Positions 43,437-55,116 of a stretch of 64,000 bases of DNA are shown piece by piece. Each line of letters opens with the position of its first letter. The stretch's first letter is position 1. The DNA is from Botryosphaeria dothidea (Eukaryota > Ascomycota > Dothideomycetes > Botryosphaeriales > Botryosphaeriaceae): NCBI GenBank assembly GCA_011503125.2, contig WWBZ02000082.1, positions 186,001 to 250,000 on the forward strand. Reading direction: 5' to 3'. The position numbers and the translations under genes are program-made. Under the pieces are notes generated by a model. That model did no database searches and was not told the DNA's origin. It saw only the letters and a list, made by a program, of their open reading frames with translations.

Positions 43437-46280
43437 ATTGCCACGGCTATGATCACCACGAACATGGGGGAATTTGTATGATGCATGGAAGATGATGTTA
43501 TGAGTATTGCTCTCTTATTTTTTTTTTCCTGTTAATTATTCCGCTTGCAGTGGTGATCCACTAGGAGGAAGGAAGCTGGACATGGAGCTCGCTGCTTGTT
43601 TTGATACCCCCAAAGGATACCCGCATTGTCATTCGCTTTGTTAGCTTAGGCCTGGAAATATGTAGTCCGCGCTTATTGGAAATATAATTCGTTAGTAAAG
43701 AAAGCTTGTCATCTGATTTTCCTTCCATCCTTGTAAATCTTGCCGTCTGCACACCCTCAAACGAGTTCAATGACGTCAGTATATTCCGTCTTTAGTTTGG
43801 TGTGACTCTTGTCTAGATCCATCGATTACGTGTTTTGAAGGTGTCCTAAGCGTAAGTCCTTACCGGAAATGCAGAATGTGGGAGCTGGCCATTACTTCTT
43901 GAGGAAATGGAAGTGCGGTTGATCGAAATTTGAGCCGCGGGTGAATTGACCGTTGCCTGCCAAGTTGATAAAGCCTTCCACATCAATTATCTTGCCAGAG
44001 GGTTGTGGGCCCCGACAGACTACATTTGTTGGAAAATATCTAAGCATGTGGATAGATTGGGAGGGTGGATTACAGGACTCACAGGCTTAAGGGCTCTCTC
44101 AAGTGATTATTCCTTCGTACCAAATCAAGAAAAGGAAAAGGAAAATACTATGCTGTTGTTGTAGCGTCAAAGTGGAATGGCGCACCGTTGGAATTCCAAC
44201 GATATTGCCACTATCCGTCGGTATCGTTTCCCGTTCTCCAGAACACGTCATCATTGCTATCGTTTTCGACAGGGCTAATAGCTGTAGCGATACAGGCTTA
44301 TGAAAAGCGGCAAGACTAGCGATGGTTGAGTGATAGACACAACACTGACGACCTGTTCTATGATAGACTAGGTATGGTTTCATGCAATGTTTCACTGGTA
44401 CAGTCATACATGCCTTGAACAGCCACACACTCTCTATCATCGCCCATAGCTATGTTGACGTGATTTCTTTGACTCCCCGTATGCGCTTCCACTGCTGTTG
44501 CAAAAAGTTAGCACTCGGATTTCCTGGTGTGCGGGAATGAAAAGATTAAATCTGCAGGCTATGTGGATGCGTTCGAAGTGTGAGATAGGGAGTAATTTCC
44601 AGTGGCAGATTAGCATGTTCTCAGCACCCGTACAATCACACTCGTCTCCGCGCAGGGAATTATTTGCAATCAGAACGATGTTTTTTCCCCTCGCAAGATG
44701 ACATAATGTGGAAGATAAGTTCCAACGTGAGCCTGCCCATATATCTCTTAGTCCTCGCGCATTACCACCAGTAATAAACCCTCCTGAGGATATATCAGAT
44801 CCGTGATATTAGATTATGGCCACTTGAAGCTCTCTCCAGAACAGTAGGCATTATACCATGCAAAGCATCGCGTTCCTCAACAATGATCCCAGGAGCCTAA
44901 GCCACTGGACACGTGACAACTGCAGCTTCCAGAATGCTGAAACGACAGTCACATACTCCTGCTGTTGGCACAGCAGTTGGATCCAGGATTCATTTCTTTT
45001 ACCTGATTGGGTACCTGTTCTTCATGCAGAGGTCCCCGATGCTATGGAAGTGAGGTGGTCGACACAGGGGCAGCCTCTTAGACGCCATTTCATGAAATAG
45101 ACTGGAGATGGTTCCCTGACCACAGATTCAGAGATTTCCATGCTTTGTTCCAATAGCAGTAGGAATGACTAGTAAAATTGATATTTCAAAGTGCCCGAAG
45201 TTGATGGGATTGCATCAGTCGGGAATGGTGACGTCAGCCGTGCCAGACCATAGATAGCTGTATATAGCTTCCCGAATGGTATGTCCTATAATGAACAGCA
45301 AACTAGACGTTCTCCGCAGATGACTCTGAGACAGTGGAAGCCGCAGCTGAGGAAGTGCTGACGGATTGATGTCGTGACTTATACAGGCCAAGCATTCCAC
45401 GTCGTACGTCGGAAAACGTTGCCGGTTGCGTGGCTCCAGTTGCAAGGCGTCATCCGGGAGACCGTGCACCGGAACTCGATAGGTTCAGGTGGTCTCTTGG
45501 GGTAACACACTGGAGCATTTGAATAGGATTCTAGAGTAACGTCGACGATGATAGTGCTGCTGGTGATCAAGCAGAAGCTTTGCCGACGGTCATGCGCTGG
45601 GCAAGTAGGCTGAAGACGGCGACGGAGGACATGAACAAGACTAGGTTGTAGAACTGTGCTGAATGTCAGAAGACCGAAAGGTCGGTGTGGGACAGAGGAC
45701 TGACGGCATTGCGAGAATATGCGCTCTCTTCTGCTTCGCTGCGGGCCTCAACAAAGAGGCGGCGCAGATTGGGAAGATTTGAGGTCTGCAAGACCAATCA
45801 ATCAGTGGCTGAGGCAGGACGAGGAACCCATCGGCTTACCATCGCTCGAGCGAAGCCAGTGGATTCGGCGGCACTTAAGACCGTTGGAACGTCAGGCGGC
45901 AGGCGCAGTGGTGGACGGTGGTGGGTGTCTTGGCATGGAATAAGCTTGGACGGAATCGCAAGGCTTGTGCGGGCATTTGGAGTTCCACCTGCGTGTGGGT
46001 CAGCCCTTTATGTTGCGCTAGAAGCCAGAACACCGCATCCGCCTCGAGCTCCTCCGCTACACCACACGTCCGCATTCCCGACCCCAGCGCCGCCTGCACG
46101 CCGTCGCTGCCCTCGGCCTACCCTTCCCAGCTCGCCGCACGCCTAAGAGACGCCCCGCGCGCCTTCCCCGCGACCGTCCGACCGCCCCCGTCCCTGCGGC
46201 GTCAGGCTCCGAAATATACCAGCGAGCCGGTGCATGAGGGGCACCGCTGCGGTTGTCACCTCTGCAGCTGATCCGTAGAG
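43437..46280. other. 2.8-kb gene-poor stretch
   Basis: The longest interval without a recognised gene, between two plus-strand genes. It has only short frames. A T-run occurs at about 43519-43528 after the stomatin-like stop. The last few hundred bases are G+C-rich and should hold the AP-1 promoter. No repeats or transposase motifs recognised. Confidence 0.5.
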
Positions 46281-48880
46281 ATGGCCGTCAACCGTATCCG
46301 CGGCGCATTCGCCGTTCCGCGCAAGGGCGAGACCTTTGAGCTGCGTGCTGGCTTGGTGTAAGTTGCAATTCCCCGCGTAGCTGCGTGAGGCGCTGACCGT
46401 CGAGCTAGATCGCAATATGCATACGAACGGTGAGTTTCCGCCAACTGCCCAGCTGACGCCGCCACGTACTGAGAGCTTCGCAGCAAGGAAGCCATTCAAA
46501 AGACCATCATGTCCATGACCTTGGGCAAAGATGTGTCCGCCCTGTTCCCCGACGTCCTGAAGAACATCGCCACGGGCGACCTCGACCAGAAGAAGCTTGT
46601 ATACCTGTATCTCATGTACGTTGTTCCTCCGTGTCGCAAGCTTCTCCTGAAGCTGATGATTTTCGTGTGCAGGAACTATGCCAAATCGCATCCCGACCTC
46701 TGCATTCTTGCCGTCAATACCTTCGTCCAGGATTCCGAGGACCCCAACCCCTTGGTCCGCGCTCTCGCCATAAGGACAATGGGCTGCATTAGAGTCGACA
46801 AGATGGTGGACTACATGGAGGAACCACTTCGGAAAACACTACGCGATGAGTCCCCCTACGTCCGCAAGACGGCTGTCATCTGTGTCGCCAAGCTGTTCGA
46901 CCTCAATCCCACCATGTGCGTCGAGAACGGGTTCCTTGAGACTCTGCAGGAGCTCATCGGTGACCCTAACCCCATGGTCGTCGCCAACTCGGTCACCGCC
47001 CTGGTCGAAATCCATGAGTCAGCTCCCGACATGAACGTTTTCGAGATCACACCGCAAAGATTAAAGAAGATGTTGATGGCGTTGAACGAGTGCACCGAGT
47101 GGGGACGCGTCACCATCTTGACCGCTTTGGCTGACTACAAGGCTATGGATGTGAAGGAAGCTGAGCATATCTGCGAGAGGGTGTCTCCGCAATTCCAGCA
47201 CGTCAACCCCAGCGTCGTTCTGGCCGCAGTCAAGGTGGTGTTCCTGCACATGAAGTACATTGGTCCGGAATTGGCCAAATCGTATCTCAAGAAGATGGCT
47301 CCCCCACTTGGTCAGTAATTAAGCTATTTTTTCTTTACTATTCCGCTAAACGATGCAGTTACCCTGGTCTCCTCCGCACCCGAAGTCCAATATGTTGCCC
47401 TCCGCAATATCGATCTCCTCCTGCAGAAGCAGCCTGACATCCTCAGCAAGGAAATGCGTGTGTTCTTCTGCAAATACAATGACCCTCCCTACCTCAAGCT
47501 CGAGAAACTGGAGATCATGGTACGGATAGCCAACGACAGGAATGTCGACCAACTACTACAGGAACTGAAGGAATACGCTACCGAGGTCGACATGGATTTC
47601 GCCAGGCGAGCTGTCAAAGCCATTGGTCAGGTTGCTATCAAGATCGAAAGTGCAACGGAGAACTGCGTCAATGCTCTGCTCGATCTCATCAACACCAAGG
47701 TCAACTACGTCGTACAGGAAGCCATTGTTGTGGTCAAGGACATCTTCCGGAAATATCCCGGCTATGAGGGCATCATTCCCACACTCTGCCAGTGCATCGA
47801 CGACTTGGACGAGCCCATCGCCAGAGGATCACTAATTTGGATTGTTGGTGAATATGCAGAGAAGATCAACAATGCAGGAGAGATTCTTGCTGGATTCGTT
47901 GATGGATTCAGTGAGGAGTTCACTCAGGTTCGTTCTTTCGACGAGATCCAAGCCTGCTACTAGTCTAATACGTTATGAAGACCCAGCTACAGATTCTCAC
48001 GGCGGTGGTCAAGCTCTTTTTAAAGAAGCCTGATCAATCTCAGGGATTGGTTCAGAAGGTGCTCCAATCGGCAACAGCGGAGTGCGACAACCCCGACGTC
48101 AGAGACCGTGCGTATGTATACTGGAGGTTGCTGTCGAGTGACCCCCAGATTACGAAGGTGAGCTTCGACCATCCCTGCGTGAATGGATGTACATATTAAT
48201 TCCTTGCAGAACGTCGTCCTTTCGGATAAGCCTGCAATCACCACGACCATTCCGTCTCTACCCCCCGCACTCCTCGACTCGCTTATTCAAGAGCTCTCGA
48301 CGCTGGCGTCGGTTTACCACAAGCTCCCGGAGTCTTTCCTTGGCCAAGGTCGCTTCGGCGCAGAAGCCATGCAAAAGGCTGCCATCGAGTATGTCAGCCT
48401 CATCAAACAGAAGGCTGTTTCGGCACTAATAGTTTCCGTAGGGAGCAAAAGCAACTTGCGCGCGAGAACCCTATTGCTGCGGCCGCAGCGGCAGCAGCAG
48501 TGTCTGGCGGCAATGGTCCGCCGCCCAGCAACATCGAGAACCTACTCGATATCGACTTCGACGGTGCAGCGCCAGCATCGATGCAGAACCAACCGCCATC
48601 TGGGTCTTCGGGGCTCGAGGGATTGGCAGGCACACCACAGCGCGTGGCGTCGCCAACTTCGGCAGGGCCTGGACCGTCCAACAACATGGACGATCTCATG
48701 GGCCTGTTTGGCAGCGGCGGAGCGGCGCCGGCGGGCGCCAGTGCGGGTACACCCGGCGCGAACGGAGCAAACGATGTCATGAACGGATTCGCAGGTTTAG
48801 ACTTGGGAGCAGGAAACCAGCCTCCGCCCGCAGGACAGCAGCAGAAATCGAGCAGCAATGACCTGGTGGATCTGATCTGA
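46281..48880 (+). CDS. APL2: AP-1 complex subunit beta (beta-adaptin)
   Basis: Large subunit of the AP-1 clathrin adaptor that sorts cargo at the trans-Golgi and endosomes. Eight exons: 46281-46357, 46409-46429, 46484-46615, 46673-47310, 47359-47927, 47981-48157, 48210-48388, 48442-48880; they sum to 2232 nt and 743 residues in phase. Exon 2 is only 21 nt. The armadillo-like trunk is highly conserved ([85 protein letters not shown]). The C-terminal hinge is Ala/Gly/Pro-rich, starting with a run of alanines, and contains [10 protein letters not shown], a likely clathrin box, and [11 protein letters not shown]. The C-terminal appendage (ear) of animal beta subunits is absent, as in yeast Apl2 (about 730 residues). 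The match is closer to AP-1 than AP-2 in length and N-terminus. Confidence 0.95.
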
Positions 48881-49966
48881 TGAGATTACGTTTAATGGGC
48901 CAAGGGTCGGGCGGAGCGGAAAAGCGGCAGAAGGTTGGGGCCCCACAGAAAACAGGCGGAGCGGGGCGCACGAACGGAGCGTCCGTTCGCGGTGTGGGGA
49001 TGTACTCTACGTACGTACGGTAGCGGGAGCAAATGGATGGATGAGTAACGGACTAGACACCCGGTAGGGAGCATGCACGTAGCACGAAGACACATAGACA
49101 AAACGAGGCGCCTCGAGTGGCGGGTCTTTAATGAAGTAGGTAACGGGCCGTTTGTCCGCAGAAGTGCTGAATTTTGCTTTCGTCCGAAGGTTGTAGCTTA
49201 GGCTCAGCAGCGTGGGATGGGGCCTGGGCAAGGACTAGGCGGAGAAGGCGGCGGAGGTCGCGCGGCCAATGACGTCGCGGCCGGGCGCTCGGCTGAAGGC
49301 GGTGTTGCGAGCCTCGGCAACTTTCACATGCCCGCGGGTGCTGGACCAGACTGCCCACGCGGACGGACGCGCGCGGGCGGATGCAGCCAGCGGCCGTCCA
49401 GAAAGGAGCCGCAACAACTTTTTGGAGCCGGGAAACGAGGGGCACGCCTCAAATATCCTTCATCACTTCCTCCTCCTCTCCGCACTCCTCTCCTCTCCTC
49501 TTCTGACCTCCCCCGCAGACCCCGCGGTTTCATCCAACATTCACCTCTCCACACGGCCGTCCAAGCTCAAGCTCCCCCTTCTATACACATAGCTTCCTCC
49601 AGCTCAGCTTCCCTTGCCGGCTCCCCTCCTCTCCCCCATCCCTTCTCTCAGCTTGCGCGCGCCCAGCTCTCCCACGTTCACATTGTAAAGCGGGGAATAA
49701 CACACTAGTATTTCTGCCCGCTGCTCGTTCTTCTCGTCGCGCGGCGCCCAGACTTCTCACCAACCACCAGCCCGCTCATCTTGCTGAAAGAGGACTTGGG
49801 CCTTTCGTCCGATTCGCGCCCCGACCAACGCCTCTTCCATCACACGTGCGCCTTCTGCCTAAAAGTACCGGCTTCTGCCCTTTAAGCGGACGTACACCGC
49901 ATCTCAGAAAGCCCGCGCTTCCTTTTGGATACACATACATACACACGGCGGGAGAAAAAGCACACA
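48881..49966. promoter_or_regulatory. Upstream region of the acylcarnitine carrier, pyrimidine-rich
   Basis: 1.09 kb between two plus-strand genes. A long CT-rich tract at about 49460-49515 and further pyrimidine runs up to 49670 are typical of strong fungal promoters. No gene recognised. Confidence 0.55.
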
Positions 49967-51166
49967 ATGCCTGCAGAGAAGTCGACCGTGCAGGCGCACC
50001 TCCCCAGCAAAGAGGAGCTGAAGGAGGAGGTGGCCGAGGCGACCAAGTCGAGCTTGCAGTCGCTGCGTGCGCTGGTGGCCGGCGGCGTCGGCGGCGTATG
50101 CGCCGTCGTCGTCGGGCACCCGTTCGACTTGGTCAAGGTGCGGTTGCAGACGGCGGAGAAGGGCGTGTACAGCGGCGCCATGGATGTGGTCCGGAGGACG
50201 ATTGCCCGGGAAGGCTTGGTTAGGGTAAGTGGGCTCGTTTTCCTTGCTTTGCTCCTGGGGATGTGTCGTGGGGTTGTGAGGTGGTGTCGGTGTTTGGTGT
50301 TGTTGCGGATGATGCTGTGTAGCACAGCGGGGACTTGCAGCTGGCCTGCAGCAGAATCGACGGCTAACGAACATCTTTCTTCTGCAGGGTCTCTATGCAG
50401 GTGTCTCTGCGCCCTTGGTGGGCGTCACGCCCATGTGTACGTTTTCCCATTCTCCACTGCAAGACCTGAATCAAACTAACGGAATGTCTCTTCCACAGTC
50501 GCCGTGTCTTTCTGGGGTTACGACGTCGGCAAGCAGCTCGTCTCGTCCGTGTCGCCCGTCCGCAACAACCAGTTCACCATCGCCCAGACCTCGGCCGCCG
50601 GCTTCTTCTCCGCCATCCCCATGACGCTCATCACCGCGCCCTTCGAGCGCGTCAAGGTCCTGCTCCAGATCCAGGGCCAGAAGCAGCTCGCGCCGGGCGA
50701 GAAGCCCAAGTACAGCGGCGGCCTCGACGTCGTGCGCCAGCTCTACAAGGAGGGCGGCGTGCGCTCCGTCTTCCGCGGCTCCGCCATGACCCTCGCCCGC
50801 GACGGGCCCGGCTCCGCCGCCTACTTCGCCACCTACGAGATCATTAAGCGCCGCCTCACGCCCAAGACGCCCGACGGCAAGCCCGGCGAGTTGAGCCTCA
50901 CTGCCGTCATGGCGGCCGGTGGTGCTGCCGGCGTGGCCATGTGGATCCCGGTCTTCCCTGTCGACACCATCAAGAGCAGGCTGCAGTCGGCTGAGGGCAA
51001 CCCCACCATCGGCGGCACCATCAAGGAAATTTACGTCCGCGGCGGCGGCTTCAGGGCCTTCTTCCCCGGCTTGGGCCCTGCGTTGGCCAGAGCTGTGCCT
51101 GCGAACGCGGCTACGTTCTTGGGCGTCGAGTTGGCGCAGAAGGCGATGAGCAAGTTCTTTGACTAA
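49967..51166 (+). CDS. CRC1: Mitochondrial carnitine/acylcarnitine carrier
   Basis: Inner-membrane carrier that exchanges acylcarnitines for carnitine, linking peroxisomal and cytosolic acetyl units to the mitochondrion (AcuH of Aspergillus, Crc1 of yeast). Exons 49967-50224, 50388-50436 (49 nt) and 50499-51166 join in phase to 975 nt and 324 residues. The three tandem carrier repeats carry the signature motifs PFDLVKVRLQ, PFERVKVLLQ and PVDTIKSRLQ. The second-repeat motif with Glu after PF and the stretch GVTPMFAVSFWGYDVGKQLV are characteristic of the carnitine branch. A 30-residue hydrophilic N-terminus precedes the first helix. Codons in exon 3 are almost all C- or G-ending, suggesting high expression. 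Other carriers are possible but fit less well. Confidence 0.92.
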
Positions 51167-52142
51167 GTAAGAGAGGAAGGAAAATAGAAATGGCAAAGGC
51201 TTATGTTTTGATCAAGTGGATGTTGATGCAGAAGCGAACGAAGCTTTTTGTCTTGTTTGGAGCGGATACGTGATGGTTGGGCGGCTTCGCAGTGTGTGGT
51301 ATGCATTTGTTTCCAGGGATAGTTGGGCAGGTTCTCTTTCTGCGTTGCATACCCCGGTGGTTCTTCGTCAAGATCTTTTACCCCCTTAAACGCATCTAGA
51401 AGAAGTGCGTGTGCGGTTCGGCTTCTTTCTTGTTTCGCGTCTCATGCATTGCACGGCCGTTGAGTCTTTCATAGACAGCAGCATCTTCGTCTTTCGACAA
51501 ACACACAAAATGACGTAAAGAAATATCCAGAAACACGTTGTTCAAGAGGATCCATACTCGTTGCAAATAAAATAAATATCGCAACATATCCTCGCCGTCC
51601 GAACATGAAAGCAATTTGTTCTGCCGAGCACTTTGATCCGGACGAATGCTTCAACTCCCCACGTGTTCTGACGTCGCAGGATACTTCGAACCTGAACTAG
51701 TAATTTGAATCGAAGTATGGTCTCATGATATCATTACTGCTTTCAACTTCGTGTCCTGCATCAAGTGTTTTGCAAAAATAAAAGTATCTGGATATGGAAA
51801 TGAGGAAAAATCGGAACCCAATGAACCCAATCCAACCAGCTGCCCAATCCGTCGATCCCATCATAGAGAGATGTTTTCTCATAAAGGAGAATTATTAATA
51901 ATGCTTAGCGTATGATGAAAAAAGCCAGTTGAACAAAAGCTTACTCTGTGGAAAACAATAAGGGGCCAAGGAAACTCGTGATAATCGTGATCAATCATCG
52001 TGCATCTATCGAAACATAACAGAAAAAAAAAACAGAGACCAGGTATCATTCGTATCCCCAAGCTTATTTCTTGAGAGCTTGAAAAAAGAGGGAAAGAAAA
52101 AACGCCATCAATCGTCGACAGACGCCTGCGCGCAATTCCAAT
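51167..52142. other. Convergent intergenic region
   Basis: 976 bp between the 3' ends of the carrier (plus) and the DUF3824 gene (minus), A+T-rich by eye. No gene seen. Confidence 0.55.
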
Positions 52143-55116
52143 CTATCTTTTCCCACGACTCCGACTCCCGCTTGCACCTCCTGAGCCTCCAGAGCCTCCA
52201 GAGCCTAACAAGTCGCCCGTGATTTTCAAGAACATCTTTCCTGCAGAACTGCGTCCAGTGAGAAAATCTTCTACTTTATCGACAGACGTATCTTCACCAC
52301 GCTCTGGTACGGGTCGGCCGTTAGGATCAAAGCGCGGTGGGAGCTCAATGGTCTCGCCTGATGAAATGGAGGAAGGTGAACCGGATCGGTTACGGGAGTT
52401 GGAGCGGGAACGGGAGCGGGAACGTCGATGCGAGCGCGGGCGGCGATCTTCGTGGATATCATGATCGTCGTCTTCGTAGCTATTGTAATCATCGTACTGA
52501 CGGGGACGTGGTGTTTTGTTGTGTCGCCGGCTGTCAGACGATTCGTTGGAGTTCAAGATCTCGTATTCCTCGTCATCATCGATTTTGCGGGGGCGTTCGC
52601 GGGTCAACTCTGGGGAAGGCACGGGGGTCGGTAGGTCGAATTGAACGGTTTTTTCTGACTTTTGCGTCTGTTGTTGCGCCCACGATTCATGTGTCGACTC
52701 GGATCTTATACTATCTGCAGGCAAGCGTGTTAGTCTCCTTAATGCTCATGGCTGTCCAGCAGTTCAATGCATCAATGAACGGTGGACCCACCAGGATAGG
52801 GTTGCTCGAAAGCGGACGGAGCGGACGGAGCACTCACATTGTCATCTCCGTGGTGGTGGCCCCGATCTTCGTAGTACTCTGGCTGTGGCTCCCGCGGTGG
52901 AGGAGGGAAGTACGGCGCTTGTTGCTGGTGAGGATAGGCTGGCTGCGTGGGCCCGGGATTCGGGCCATAGTCCGCCGGATTGTACGGAGCAGGACCACCG
53001 TAGTGTGCCGGCTCATACATATTCTGTTGCATGGCTGGGTCATATCCTTGCGGCGGCGGAGGGAATTGGTTGCTCTCGGGATAGTAACGTCCGTCATTAG
53101 GCGGAAAGGGGCCTGGGGGGTATGGCTCGGGAGGGTATGTCCCCGGGGGTGGTGGGCTGTAGCCCTCTTCACTGAACGGCCTCTCTTCCTCTGAGCCTGA
53201 TAAGATTAGTCCTCTTCTGGATACACCGGAGAAGGTTTAAACTTACGCTTCTTCTCCTTCTTTTCAGCCTTTTTGCGCTCACGTCGCTTGGCGGCCTCAT
53301 GAGCGGCCACGCCAGCAACACCAGCAAGTGCTGCTGCCTCGGCAACGGCCCTCGAACGACTCCTGCTCCGGCTGCGACTTGAACGGTGTCGACGCCTTCG
53401 CCCGCCAGATTCAGATTCAGAATCCGTGGGACCGCGCCTACCCCGATAGTCAGCCGGATCGTCAGGATCGTATCCAAAGCTACCAGACCGACGGCGACGT
53501 GCGCTCGCATTTGGCTCGACATAGATAGGATCACCACCGTATACTACAAGAGCTGGGTCACTTGCGGATGCCCGCCGAGATCCTGAGGGTACCGACCTGG
53601 ACCTAGATCTTGACCTTGACCTTGACCTTGACCGTGATTTGCGTTCTTCCACGTCCTCTTTCTTGGCGGCATTCTTCTCGTAAAGACCAGCCAGGGCTGC
53701 CCCACCAAGGCCGGCAGCAGCGATAGGAACACCAGTCCGAATGCGGCTGCGGCTGCGTGACTTCTTGCCACGCTTGCTGCGAGACCTGCTCCGTGCTCGC
53801 TCAACTAAGCCGGCCACAGCGGCGCTAGCAAGTCCAGCTTGAGCTATGCGCCGGTTTCTGTGCTCGGGATCGCGGTGTTTGCTCCTTGACCTGGAGCGCG
53901 AAGGTGACGAGCTGTACTCATCGCCACTCGCGCCGCTGACTGAGTGACGGCGTCTCCTGGACCGGCTTCTCCGCTCAATGACGGTAGTATTGGACTTTTG
54001 CCCACGACCGGCAGCGTACGCAAGAGCGCCGACTGCAGCAAGAGCAGCTACACCAGCAACCTTGCGTCCCTTGGAGTGAGATCTGCCCCGTTTGTGGTGA
54101 TGATGGTGATGATGACGTTCTTCAGATCCAGACCGGCCGAATTCTCTTCGAGCCCTTGACAAAGCTTCAGCGCCAACGGCGCCCAGCGCGCCGTAGCCCA
54201 GCGTCTGTCGAACGCCGTGACCTGGGTCGTCGCCTTGCTTCTTGCGGTGATGCCGAATCAACTGAGCTGCGCCGACACCTGCGACAATGCCTTCCGCTAA
54301 ATGCCGGCGGTGATGCGGGCTGCGGTCACGGAACTCATCATCCCGGCTGCGTCTGACATACTCATACTCATCATCACTGTGCCAGTCATGCTCAGCATGC
54401 CGTGCACGGCCACGTTCACGCTCGTAGTAGTCGTCTTCATCCCAACCGCGGCCGTGGTCGACTTCACGGACTCGTCTCTCGTAGTAGTACTCGTCGTCCC
54501 GGGGCTCTGTGCGTTTGGCAACTTGGCGATCGTCCACCTCGGAGCGTTCGATGATTTCGTACTGTGGTTCTTCTCTTCTCAGGATGATTTGCTGCCTCAT
54601 AGGCGCTTCTTGGACAATAATTGGCTGCGGATGCGGATTGGACTGTCTGATGACAATAGGCTGCGGTGGAGGATCAGGACGGGAGAAAAACTCGGTGGAC
54701 TTTGAGTATTTTTCTAGGGCGTAGGGTTCCTTCGGTTCTTCTTCGACCTCGCGCTCGATGGTATACTGACGGACGCGCGGAGGCGAGGGAGAGTCGCGCT
54801 GTATGCGATATTCATGCACATCGTGGCGGGGCGATGCGGGGCGGTCCACCTCGCGCTCGACGTAGCGATACTCGCGGACGTCGCGGCCGGAATCACGCTC
54901 GTCGTCTCGGTCGACGACATATCGCTGGCGTACTACGGGCGCTTCAGACTCGCGCTCGCGGGTGACGATGCGGGTCTCTTCATAGTGCTCGTCGCCGTAG
55001 GGCTTGTCGTCAGAAACTCGGTAGCGGCGGACAACAGATGAGGGAGCTTTGCGCGAAGCATGCGACTGGACGTCCCAGTCGCGCTCCCGGGTGGTTTCCT
55101 TGTAGATGACGGACAT
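52143..55116 (-). CDS. DUF3824-type protein rich in Arg-Ser and charged repeats
   Basis: Large low-complexity protein typical of filamentous ascomycetes, with DUF3824-like segments; function unknown. Exons 55116-53247, 53196-52792 and 52714-52143 sum to 2847 nt and 948 residues in phase. I set the second donor at 52791 rather than at the GTGAGT at 52837, because only that keeps frame with the acceptor at 52715. The N-terminal third is made of charged YxxER/RDD repeats. The middle has short hydrophobic Ala/Gly segments (VAGVAALAAVGALAYAAG, QAGLASAAVAGLVERA, PIAAAGLGGAALAGLY, VAEAAALAGVAGVAAHEAAK) alternating with Arg-Ser dipeptide runs and a run of seven histidines. Then comes a Pro/Tyr-rich stretch, then acidic and RS-rich sequence and a Gly-Ser tail. 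The RS runs recall splicing-related SR proteins, but no RRM is present, so that link is only compositional. Confidence 0.85.
53611..53634 (-). repeat. Hexanucleotide repeat encoding Arg-Ser dipeptides
   Basis: On the plus strand the 6-bp unit TGACCT/CTTGAC recurs about four times in a row; on the coding strand it reads AGGTCA-type units giving alternating Arg and Ser. It is a coding minisatellite likely to vary in length. Confidence 0.75.

Noticed and set aside
46358..46483. Frameshift near the AP-1 beta N-terminus
   Set aside because: Resolved by a 21-nt micro-exon with canonical splice sites.
52838..52845. GTGAGT donor at 52837 in the DUF3824 gene
   Set aside because: Using it puts the following exon in a frame with an immediate stop; the downstream GTGGGT donor keeps frame and retains a plausible protein segment.
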